Source: Liolophura sinensis (Eukaryota > Mollusca > Polyplacophora > Chitonida > Chitonidae). Taken from it: 64,000 bases of DNA. Below the pieces are notes generated by a model, which was given only the letters and a program-made list of their open reading frames with translations, did no database searches and had not been told where the DNA came from. This document shows positions 1-11,200 of this stretch, in pieces. A program made the translations under genes and the position numbers. The stretch spans positions 42,093,116-42,157,115 of the forward strand of contig NC_088301.1 in the NCBI RefSeq assembly GCF_032854445.1, given 5' to 3'. Position 1 is the stretch's first letter, and the number at the start of each line of letters is the position of its first letter.

Positions 1-331
1 TTTACTCATATAAGCAATTCCTCACAAAACAACTTTTTACTCAGATGATCATGTTGTGTGTCATTTACAGCCTTAATGTACTGCAAAATTTAAGGAAATA
101 AAAAATCTGAAGATAAATCAAAGCTGATTAGATCAAAGGAATAGTTTTCACTATGTTTTATCACTTTTGCCAAACATTAAGACAGACTACAAGCTACTGG
201 TAGCCTTTTTTACCGCTGTGATAATCTAGTAACGACCATAATTATATGTGTGATCAGAACTTTTGCCCATTCACAGACATGCAATACACATGTGAACTGC
301 TGTTGTCTATTGTCTGCTCCATGAAACTTAC

Positions 332-3300
332 ATCGATGACATCTGAATTTCGCAATTTGAGCGCAATTTTTCTGTCAGAAGAAAAGAAAAAATAAATAAA
401 CATTATCATACATCTATTTTTATAACCTTCAAAGTAATGAAGTATGAATCTTCAAATCATTACGGTATCAAGGCTTCCCAGTTTAACTAACCTCCTAATG
501 TGGAAATCCCCAAACAGCCCTGTTAAGAATGCTTCTATTAATCAAAAAATTCAAAAACACGCTTGTACGAGTACCTTCCTTAATATATTGTTTCAAGGAA
601 TGAAAACAACTTGACGACTATTAAAAGCATCATTTCAATATCTAATTTCAAGTTTACCTGAATAATTACCTTGCATTACAGTAAACTCCACTTAGGTGTC
701 ACATACTAAATGTTTTCGAGCATGATGTTTTTATCTTCACACCTTATCTTTTCATTCTTTCCTCAAGGTTTATATTTTTTTGTGTGTGTCCACAAATTTG
801 TGAATATTCTTTCATTTAAGATAAATCAACTGGGCATATAACAAATAAAATAACAATAACAGCTCACCCATTCTTTCTGTCCTCATCATGGTCTGCAAAC
901 AAAGAGTCATCACCATCATCCACAGAACCCTATGACAAATTAAAACACAACTTTAATTCTATCCCATAATAAAACTGTTGGAAAAAATCTTCCTGTAAGA
1001 CAAAAGTAAATAAGCAATATACTGTAAATATATTGTAATATATAATGTAAAGGGAGTCTTAAAATTGTTTTTCATTACATATATACATTTTGGTGCTGTC
1101 ACAGAAGTGGTGTGTTCCTTCTTTTCACCTGGAGTACAAAGCAGAACTCTGTGTGAACTTAATCAAAATATGTGCATGTGGCTAAAAACTGATGATACAG
1201 CCATTCCCAATGCTTGCTATTTTGGTCACATTACCTGCACACTGAAGAACCCTGTCTCTGAGAGGCCTGGAGGTAATTCACACACCTGTAATTATATTGT
1301 GACATCAAAATTAATTCCTCCTGTGCTAGATGTACACATGTAATGGAGTGTTAAAATATATCCCATCTAACCCAGACTATCACAACTAACATATAAGATT
1401 CATACATAACGCTGTCAAAGAATTTCAAGCCGCTAGAATATAATAATGCTTCACATATACATGTACATGTATTAAGTAAGACATGAGTGAAGTGTAAGTT
1501 CAGGTAATCTTTAACACTCACCTGACTGAAACTTGTATCAGGTACCAAGGCTCCATCTTCAAACAGGCTTCTGAGAAGACAGAAACAGTGTCATCCATGA
1601 TTAAGGCAACCATAGCATTCATGAAATAGAGAATATAGGTTTCTTTATAAACAGGTTTCAAGGCTATCATTCAAAAGTTCGGGATATTTGTGTGAATGTG
1701 TGAATTAACTGACCAATCTCAGACTTTCGACTTTCGAAAAAATACGCACACACAAAAAAAATACCTTTCTGATAATGATTTTAAAACACCTAAGACTTGA
1801 AAAACACCTAGATAACACTTTCATAACAGGAAGAAAGAATGTGGTGTTTTGTATCTATTTCACCATACATTCCTTTACATCAAGGTCTTCAGTCAACATT
1901 ATCAAAACTAAAGCCAGTTTTATAATGCCAGAATTACGGTTTGTGTTTACAGTTTTTCATACCTTTAAAACAATAATGCTTTAGTGTGTGCAATCTGACA
2001 TAGTACAATAATCTGAGTAGTACAATCCTTTGTGGACTCAATCCACAATGCTGTACTTTTGGGTTATGTGTTCCAGGGTCCACTTTCACAAAACTTCAAA
2101 AATCAATTTTTTTCATATTTTTTCTTGTAAATCATGACACCTAACAGCACCATAACCCCAACAATGTCATTTAACTTTACCACAAGAAATTTACAAAGCT
2201 TTGTGAAAGTGGCCATAGATTTGTTCAGAATTTGCACAATTTGAGACTCAGTGACGAGCTACACAGACGGTACAAATGACACTAGAACGCATCGTTTTCT
2301 CCTGCGACATTACAGTGCATGTGTACTTCATATAAGTTTTATAAGCACATGTACAGCAATAATAGTGACGTAATAAAAGAAAGATCATATCAGTTCGCAG
2401 CTTTAAACCGCCTTGATACAGACGGGAAGGAGTTTTATGAGCTCCCCATTTTCTTTTGACGCACACCCTATGTATAAAAAAATTTTAAAAAACACCAAAC
2501 TTACCTGGGAAAATGCATAAAGTGGTGTTTGTTGGTATTCTCAAAGCAGCTATCTCCATATTCTAAGGGGCCACTAGGAAGAACTGGCTGACTACCCTAC
2601 AGAACAAAATAAGAAAACTAACAAGAACAGTAACTACATCTACATATAACATTTTACGCAAATAATCATAAAATTCCAAAACCTTTTCTATAAAGACCCT
2701 TATTTCTTCTATATTTTGGGACACCTGGTCTGCTCATTTCAGCCAATATATATGGAGGTATATTGAGTTTCTTTTTTTCTCACATTGTTATACCCTCTAA
2801 CGAACAACATACTCATATCTTTACTTTTCCAAAAGGCTGGTAAAGAAATGTAATGCTCTACTTTCAACACTACTAATATCTGTCCCAAATTTTACAAGAA
2901 TTAGGGTAATGGGTAAAAAGTATATTAAAAAATATATCTCTGCCTAATATGTTCAACCATAACAAAAGTTACAACACACAACAAGATGAATATGGAAATC
3001 TTTTGAAGGCTGTTGTAGAACATTACATGTACCTTCAGACACTTAAGAGCTCAGGGTGCCACAACACAAACATTGGCCCAAAGAAGTGGTTGTAATTCTT
3101 TTGTGTTTGTACTTGCTTAGAACAAATCATCAAAAAAAAACACAACAAAAAACATGTATACATTCAATAAAAACTTTTTAAACGATGATAACATATAGCT
3201 TTAGCTGACCTTTCTCAAGACAACAGGGAGACTCTGCCCTATATGTCCAATGGTACATGAGGTTCGTTTTGTCACACAAGACGTGTTGATCAACAATGAC

Positions 3301-5409
3301 AGAAGTTGGAGCATAGCAAAGACAGTGTCATCTGCAAAGACATAAAAATGTCATATTAAAAGCATAGAGAAATGTTCAAACACACCTGTGTGTTCATGGT
3401 TTGGCAAACCAATTGAAAAGTGATTCTGACAGCACATTCCACGTAAATGCATAGTCAAGCTGAGAGTAACAGTTGAGTATCAATATGAATTTTTTTCAAT
3501 TATTTCTTATTTCCATCTGATCTCTCTTCCATGCTATTCCATGAATTTTCAAGTCACAAGTCTGAATGACTCAATAAATCCTAGACTTTTGTTTTCGCGT
3601 GCACTTGTATGAGGTTGCTGTGAGGCTAATTTTGTCTACAGATTTAACTCCCTTGTCCGTAAAATGCATCTCCAGGCACACCAACTTTAAGGCAACAGCC
3701 TATAATCAGTGGTATATGGAGCAGAGGGGCCAGCGGGGGGCCACTTCTCACGCAGTTTCAACCCCACCATATTTTAAAAATTTCATATCTGAAATTTTGT
3801 TATTTGTAGTTACTCAGCATTTAAAGTTTTAAATATGCACGTCTGTATGCATGTCTACTTTCAAAACAAACTGTAACGACTTCAAATGATTGCTGCTTAT
3901 GTATAAAAATTGATTCAACAATATTAGATATCAGATGGTCATTGCTAAACTATAAAAGAAAGGATAAACTTTTCACCATAACATACCTTGTGTGTTGATC
4001 AGGTTGGACAACAAATCTTCTAGGCGAGTGGCTTCATCAAACTTTCGTTCCCACCGCAGATGTAAACCATAAGACACAATACGCTCTTTAACTCCAAGTT
4101 CATTGACATCTCTGCAAATCATCAATTCAGTAATTTATGGAAAATTAAGAAAAATTCATCTGTAACTGAGCTGGTGTTAACAAACACCACATACAAACTA
4201 TAAAAAATACAGCATGGACAAAATGACTTTGATTTCTGATCAGGTACAGATAGCACTTGGTAGATATCAGTAAATGCAAACATTTTGCCTTCCATAAACA
4301 TATATTTCTACATGTACATGATTATTTCTGTACAACATGAAATGTAATTTCTGGTGTTCATGAAGACTCTAACCTAAGACTGTGAGAACCCTGCTGAAGT
4401 TCTCAATTTTACTGCTTTAACATAAATCCTCAATCCACACTAATATACACATTAGTATATATTAACTAATTAATCTCATGGGGGCCTCCGTGGCTCAGTC
4501 GGTTAGCGCGCTAGCGCAGCGTAATGACCCAGGAGCCTCTCACCAATGTGGTCGCTGTGAGTTCAAGTCCAGCTCATGCTGGCTTCCTCTCAAGCCGTAA
4601 GTGGGAAGGTCTGCCAGCAACCTGCGGATGGTCGTGGGTTTCCCCCGGGCTGTGCCCGGTTTCCACCCACCATAATGCTGGCCGCCGTCGTATAAGTGAA
4701 ATATTCTTGAGTACGGCGTAAAACACCAATCAAATAAATAAATAAATAAAATTAATCTCATATTTATGCTAACCAAACAGAAGCAATCAAGAGCTTTTCT
4801 CCACCTGGCTCTGGCTCTGCTCCAGTATATCAAGCATTATTCTTCATTAAGAATTCCATCAACCACTTATTAAGACTATGGCAATTAGGCATACTAACCA
4901 TACAAATAATGACTTCAATTAATACATTCAACTCAAATCTGGGCTTAACAAAGAAACCTAACTGGAACTGTCATCATACATTTTCTACTCATAAACAGCA
5001 ACAGACATATGTGGGAAGATCTGCAATTAGCCTTTGGATGCCTGGCTCTGTTCTGTTTGCTCCAACCATAATGCTGTCCCCCGTTGTATAAGTGAAATAT
5101 CCTTCAGTACAGCATAAAACTTCCATCAAAAAAATAAATCTTAATAGTGACATAACTAGCCATAGTTGCACTATATCAAATCTACTTGCTAGTATGACCT
5201 TATGGCCTTTCTTTATACTCATACCTCTCTGGACGCTGATGAAAAGAAAGGAGCACATCATAAAGACTTTTTTTTAATTTTCTCTTCACAAAATCCTTGT
5301 CATGGTCTGGTTGAACAAAATGAGCCCTCTTCCACTCTCCTATATGTACTTCACACAACTTAGAGAACAAGGCAGTTATCCCTATTTCCTCTTCTTCTGT
5401 GTTATCCAT
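332..5409 (-). CDS. TUBGCP6: Gamma-tubulin complex component 6, N-terminal exons (gene runs off the left edge)
   Basis: GCP6 is a subunit of the gamma-tubulin ring complex that nucleates microtubules at centrosomes. Seven minus-strand coding exons join in phase: 5225-5409, 3987-4111, 3210-3331, 2505-2596, 1522-1570, 868-929 and 332-371 (675 nt, 225 residues). The start is the ATG at 5409, followed by an acidic stretch (MDNTEEEE). Similarity to human GCP6 is patchy but collinear: a LFSKLCE...KRKLKKSLYDVLL block near residues 13-55, an RLEDLL block near 85-95, and a RSLFEDGALV block near 175, matching human VSLFGALV. The Grip1/Grip2 domains that define the family would lie beyond the left edge, so the call rests on the N-terminal extension. 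In 1-331 I see only intron and no further exon. A young SINE sits in intron 1. The gene is divergent to NCKIPSD. Other GCP subunits fit the N-terminus less well. Confidence 0.72.
2330..2450 (+). repeat. Unclassified dispersed repeat R4, copy 1
   Basis: AATAATAGTGACGTAATAAA, then AGAAAGATCATATCAG and TATGAGCTCCCCA. These correspond to blocks at 20565-20700. Confidence 0.55.
2695..2920 (+). repeat. Unclassified dispersed repeat R3, copy 1
   Basis: GGGACACCTGGTCTGCTCAT, AGTTTCTTTTTTTCTCA, GAACAACATACTCATATCTT, TACTAATATCTGTCCC. The same blocks occur in the same order at 60165-60395. It lies in TUBGCP6 intron 3. Confidence 0.8.
4480..4749 (+). repeat. Full-length tRNA-derived SINE (family S1) with target-site duplication
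   Basis: This is the best-preserved copy of the main SINE family. It has a tRNA-like head with A box TGGCTCAGTCGG and B-box-like GAGTTCAAGTCC, a conserved central body, and a 3' end GTACGGCGTAAAACACCAAT followed by an (AAAT)n tail. A perfect 12-bp duplication, AATTAATCTCAT, flanks it at 4468-4479 and 4750-4761, which proves retroposition and suggests a recent insertion. It lies in TUBGCP6 intron 1 on the antisense strand. The layout resembles the MetaSINE type described from many animals; that name is from memory. Confidence 0.9.
5005..5143 (+). repeat. SINE S1 fragment, 3' half
   Basis: This is the degraded body and tail of the main SINE, from the GTGGGAAGATCTGC block through CCATAATGCTG and AAGTGAAATAT to a short A-rich end. 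The tRNA-like head is missing. It lies in TUBGCP6 intron 1, about 250 bp from the full copy. Confidence 0.8.
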
Positions 5410-6154
5410 TGTAGTACATGTTTGACTGCACACACAGTGTTTCTGTGAGACAAATATAAAGTCCATAACCAGAGAGTTAAATTCCAATTTCTAAGACACA
5501 CTTACTACTCTGATACATGTCTATGTTCAGGTATGAAAATTGTGGGTCAATGCATGCACAAAGGCAGTTCACCGTTTAACTTTAAAGCTATACTAAATGT
5601 AGTTAACTCCTATTTTTGGTCAAAGGATAGTAGACAAGACAGTTGACTTGCATATTTGGACTGGGGTAAAAAAAATGGAATGTTAATTTTCAGTCAAAAT
5701 AAAAAAAAGCAAGCAGGGTTGGGCGGGTAGGTGGGTGTTGAGGGGTTCGGCAGATTATACAAAGCTGAATTTTATCACCTTCTTTGGACCCATAAAAGCT
5801 ACATTTTAGAGTCATAGTAACTTAAGTTATAGTTAATTCAGCTCTCTTTTAGTTTCAACTGCGCACAGCTAGTACATTCTGGATGCATCTGCCTCCATTA
5901 TCCCTCCAATGCTGATTGGTGATTAATAAAGATTACAGCCAAATGCTTGGAGATTTCATTTAACTGAAATATGATCAGGACATAAATATTGTTCTCAAGA
6001 AACAGTCAAGATGATAACCTGCTTCATCTGCTGGGTAATTTCCTACTTCTGTCTTGAACAATATTTCTGGTATTCAACCTTCGCTGCACAATATCTTTTG
6101 TACATCAAAAATGACGGTACATAAAGAACTGACAGAACATTTTGATGTATATTC

Positions 6155-7430
6155 CTCAATTACACAACTACAGGTACCTATGTATGTACATATATGTCCA
6201 AACTTATGGTAGACATAGATGTATCTTCTATAGACCTTAACATCATAAGGAAAATTGACATTACTCTTCAGGTTTGAGACAGAAACTATGACATACCAAC
6301 CACTGAGAAACTTTTTTGTCGCTCATGAAAGGTTCAAATGATCACCCACTGGTTGCTTTACATCTGTTGGGGTTATCTGACTCAAAACAGTATTATTCAA
6401 CCTTTCCTGCAAACATGAACTTAATTAGTTTAATGGCGACATTCAACTACATACATTACTGGATTAGTCCTACATAATAAGGCTCAGTGTTTTATACATA
6501 TACTTTTGACATAAAAGAGTCATATTGCCATGTCTTTTATTCATGGTCGAAAACTACCTCAACAACAAAACATGCTCCTTGGATATCGTCCAAAACACTA
6601 TAAATATGGTACTGGGGTACCAAATAGCACAGGCATCAATACTAGTCGGCATTTCTTTCCATCATGGGGAAGCGCCGCTTTTTAAAGCTGATGTTTAGAA
6701 ACTGTCAAATATGCAATTTGCCCCTCATCGCAAACTACATCCAGACTAGTGCATTTTCCTGAAGCATCACTTTATGCATGTCAACATTAAGTTTTCTGGT
6801 TTTGTGAGCAAAGTTTTGAAACAGTATGTAATTGTTAAGTTGTTGTGCTATTCCAATTACCCGTTGGCATGTCAGTTTATGTTTTTCATAGTTTTGTAGT
6901 GATGTGATAAGCTGCCTCTGAGCCATCAGATGGCTTAAGTACTTGAGGTGAAAACAAAGTGAATTCAAACAAGATAAGATACACATTGAAGAAGATTTCA
7001 GCATAAATAATGAAAATATAGCTTTTAGATAAGAAATTCTTTCTGGAAAAGTGATCAGTATGTCTCCATAGTTTTCAAACAAGATAGTTTCATTGTTGTG
7101 TAGTACTTTGAACTTTAGAAATCGGCAAAAATATGCATTTCGCTCATTTGGCTCCATGTTATTCATCACCTCCCGCTAGGTGGGGGCTGGAAACTATGAA
7201 TGGATGACAGAAGCAGGGTGCGATCAGGCACAAGTAGCGTATATGACTGATTTTTGACCATGGCAATATGATTATGACTCTGTGCCAAGCCTACAGAACA
7301 TTCCTTAATAACACAGCTACATAAGTATGTATGTTCAAACTAGTGGTAGACATATCTTCTACAGGTAATAACATCATACATGTCATGACACTCAGTTATT
7401 GACAGTACTCTTTCAGTTTGAGAAACCATG
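6155..7430 (+). repeat. Diverged direct duplication, arms 6155-6300 and 7297-7430
   Basis: The left arm has ACACAACTACAGGTACC, GTCCAAACTTATGGTAGACA, ATCTTCTATAG, AACATCATA and TTGACATTACTCTTCAG. The right arm has ACACAGCTACATAAG, GTTCAAACTAGTGGTAGACA, ATCTTCTACAG, AACATCATA and TTGACAGTACTCTTTCAG. The arms lie in the same orientation, about 1.1 kb apart. Confidence 0.75.
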
Positions 7431-7599
7431 CAGCAACTGCTGTTGGATCTAAATTTTCTATTACGTACCACCTTAAAGGATAAAGTTGAAACATCGAATG
7501 AGATGTTGGATACACGTATTTTCCAGGCAACAATCTAAACCTTGCTGTCATTTATGGTTTTGTATAACAATTGTTATGGTCCGGCCGATGAGTTCTTCG

Positions 7600-7900
7600 T
7601 AAACCCGCTATTTATACCGGAAGTAAGGGTAAGCTCCATATAATATGAACGACACCCTTGTATAAGCGCACCGGATATACGATGTCGGACTTTTCAATGG
7701 AATTTTCGCTGTTTACAGCACATAACTTATGTATCATTTCATGTTTATTTCTTACCTTTAAAGTGGTATCTTCATTTTAGATTTACGTTCTTTTCTTTCC
7801 TTTAAAAATAACACTGAATCACACCATATTTATTGTGCAATCTCCCCTCACGTACTTCCGGTCCATTATCAGACAGGTGTAAACCATGAGGACTAGCAGA
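7600..7900. promoter_or_regulatory. Probable promoter of NCKIPSD (possibly shared with TUBGCP6)
   Basis: Two ETS/GABP-type motifs in opposite orientation, CCGGAAGT at 7617-7624 and ACTTCCGG at 7854-7861, lie 370-610 bp upstream of the NCKIPSD ATG, between divergent genes. ETS sites are typical of TATA-less housekeeping promoters. No start site can be fixed from sequence alone. Confidence 0.35.
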
Positions 7901-8226
7901 CGACCCAATACCGGCCATATTCATATTGTGTGGAGGAAGGTGTACATGTTGTGAGCGAAATGCATATAGGCTTTAAGTCTATTTATGCCAAATGATTACC
8001 CATTTTCATTCCAAATGAACTTTTTGGTAGTTTGGGCAATAATGCTTCCAAAGGAATCGATGTAACATGAAAAACTCGACACTGTAGCTGTACCTTGCAA
8101 CGAGCTGTCAAATCTGTCATCCCTGATAAGTTATACCCCGTTATCCTGATCTGACAAGTATCCAAATCTTCCAGTGCTGCCGGTGCCATTTGCTGCCAGT
8201 GCTGCACAAAGCAGTATATATCGACA

Positions 8227-11200
8227 ATGTATCGTGCATTGTATGATTTCAGTGCACAGCAGAAAGGTTGTTTGTCTTTCAAATCTGGCGACTTATTTAC
8301 AGTAGTAGGGGATTCATCTGGCGACTGGATAAAAGTAGAAAATGGAAAGGGACACATTGGGCTAGTTCCATACAACTATGTTGCACGAGTGGTGGCTCAA
8401 GGGAACGTAAGTTTATCGCAGAATGAGTGAAGCATGTCTTCAAGTGACCATTTCACAATGCACATATGACATGAGGGCGACCTGCCCATAAGTAACAGAT
8501 AAAACATTTAGTGCTCAAGGCAACAGTATGCATGCATGCATACATCACTGTACTGTAGTAGTTTTGTTAACATAATAACACTATATCATATATTTGCATT
8601 CTGAAATGTCACAGCCATGCTTCATGCACACCATCTATTCTAACTACATGTATGTAATGGTTAATTGATCATTGATGTTACCGGTATGTAACTAATAACA
8701 TTGAGACTTCAATACAAAAGGTGTCTGAATGGACATACATTGTAGTATAATGTACATGTTGGTGCATGTATATTCTGATGTTCGCAGATGTGCAGAATTA
8801 TGTTCTACTTTTTTTATGTTTCAGGGGGTGGTTGATGATGTCTTGAAGTCAATTGATCGAGCAATAGAAGGTATTCATAATGCAGCTGCACAAACTGGGA
8901 CATATACCAAGGAACAGAGGAAGAATCTAGAGTAAGATGCATGTACATATAGATTGTGGTACTGGTTCATCATAACATTAATTGGTGCTCTGCAGATATT
9001 AGACTTGAAATATTCTGTTTTACAAAATATATCTGTTATGTTTGTAAACTGATGGGTAAATTTTTTATCTGGCTGTTATTTGAACATTTGTCTCTCCATG
9101 CATAGCAAAATATCTAGCCCATGAACCTACCCTTTTGGAGCCAGTTGAACACTTTATTATCTGAGTTATATGATTCAAGTCTCCCATAACCCATAACCAA
9201 GCCTTAATCACTCCATCCCAGAAGTGTCTTGCCTTTTTGATACATATTCATAAATATAGTGGTGAAACAAGCCCAGATGTTTTAAGTCTTATAGTGTCCC
9301 CCTCCCATCCCCAGTTAAAACACTACTGGCTTTAGCATTGATGTCCATCTTTAATCCTCAAATTGAAATAGGTTCAGCTTTTCCTTACATCTTGGCTTCT
9401 ATTTATTAAACAAGTTAAAACTGTGCTTGTTAGGTTGTTAAGAAATTGTTGTGGGTATGGTGTTCTACACAAAGAATCAGTGTACAAATTTTAAATTTTC
9501 TAGAGCTATGAATTGCAGTTATGCTTAGAATTTATGAGTTAAGTCTTAAGACATTTGTTGACTCTTGGTCCAGGACCAATTCTTGATCTCCACAACACTT
9601 TTTTATTCTCTCCATGTTTTTTTCTGCGTCAGGAAGAACATAATAAGTTACATTTTGTTTTGTGTTGAAATTGTGATTGACATTTTTATTTTGTTGTTTA
9701 ATAATACAGGGCACTAGTTGAACATAGGCAGAAAGTCTCTGTAGAACAAACTGCTGTAAGATCAGGGCAAACCACTCCTGTGTCACCTCCTAGTGATGTG
9801 CCACCTCAGCCAAAGAGACATGCCCCAACCCTGAATTCACCTATTAGCTCTGACCAACAGCTCAGCCATAAAGAAGGTACAGTATTTACAAAAAAAATAG
9901 AAACAAAAAAAAAAAAAAACAGAAATATACTTTTCAATACATTCATGTAGTGTAGTTCTTACAGTTCTCATAAGTACTTGAGACAGCATTCATTGCAGAA
10001 ATAGAGCTCTCTTCTCAGAAATGTCTGAGTTGTTTAAATGGCCAAAAGAGTGTGCCTAAATAGTGAAGCGGAGGCTTGCTTAAAACTATTTTTGTACTAT
10101 TTTCCTGGAGTGAACATGCCAAAATTAATGATCAAGCTGATGTCACTGTGATTTTGGACATGTTTCCATTTGTTGGAAATTTATATACTTGTTTATCACA
10201 TTTTGAAAACATGGTGTTTTTTTATTTGTAGTAACTTTACATGTTTATTTATCACATTTTTAAGAGATGGCAGAGAAGAGGCGATCCTTTCCAAGGCGAG
10301 AAGCACCTGCTCCTCCTCCTAGAACAACTTCTCAGCTGCAAACACCTCAGGAACCTGAGGCACCAACGCTGATGATGGACACACCCGAGGATGTAACATC
10401 AGATCCACTCCAGTCCGACATACCAGAGGATATGGTAGTTGTTCAAAGACCTGTCACAGTGAGTGCACAAAAGCTTTCAGCAGTCTCTCAGTCTGAGACT
10501 TCTACCTGTGCCCTCCAGGAAAGACATGTCCCAGAAGCTGAGGTGCATGACTTAGGTAGACCAGTGTTTGATACAGACTTTCCCAGCCCTCCTGAGGACA
10601 TATCCACGGACTTTCCTCATCCCCCAGATTTCTTGTCCGACGCTAGCGTACCAGGAAGTTTGCCAGAAGACACTATGCCAGTACACATCTATACAGGAGA
10701 CAGTTGCACTACAGCAGTACATGCACAGCCTGCTGTGAATGCCATGAGTAGTCAGACAGAATCAGGTGATGCTCATGTCCCTTTAAGCCTGGGGCATGAC
10801 CTGCTTGAGGATGTCCGTCGGAACACAGGTGTTAGTTACGACAAAACCATAGTTGCTGTGGAGACTGTGGTGAAACTGATCAGCTTCCATGTGCCAAGCA
10901 CAAAACACATCATGGAGAAGGTGTCACAAGTTATATACCAGGTGGGTTGTGCTGTAGTCTTGTTTTGGGTGTGATTGGCATTGTGTTGGGCAGAGATGAA
11001 ATACTTGACTGTGAGTTAATGTGATATTTTACAAGTACTGTCCATTGCTTGTCTGTTCTATACTGTTTATGTATTTATTTGATTAATGGCGGCCAGCATT
11101 ATGGTGGGAGAAAACCCAGCAGAGCCCAGATAAACCCACAACCGTCCGCTGGTGTGTTGGTTACCTGATTAAAACCTCTAGCTTTAAAATACAGAAGTTG

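Larger units (their letters stand above)
5410..8226. other. Intergenic region between divergent TUBGCP6 and NCKIPSD
   Basis: No coding exon is recognised here. The stretch holds a diverged local duplication (6155-6300 and 7297-7430) and, toward its right end, a promoter-like segment with two ETS-type motifs. Any 5' non-coding exon of TUBGCP6 would also lie here. A 144-codon open frame on the minus strand at 6735-7169 has no family signature and no ATG at its first codon, so it was not called. Confidence 0.6.

Noticed and set aside
6735-7169. Open frame of 144 codons, minus strand, between TUBGCP6 and NCKIPSD
   Set aside because: Its first codon is not ATG, it has no recognisable domain, its composition is that of AT-rich non-coding DNA, and no splice or promoter context supports it.
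7983-8375. Open frame of 130 codons, minus strand
   Set aside because: It is antisense to the NCKIPSD SH3 exon and carries no family signature.
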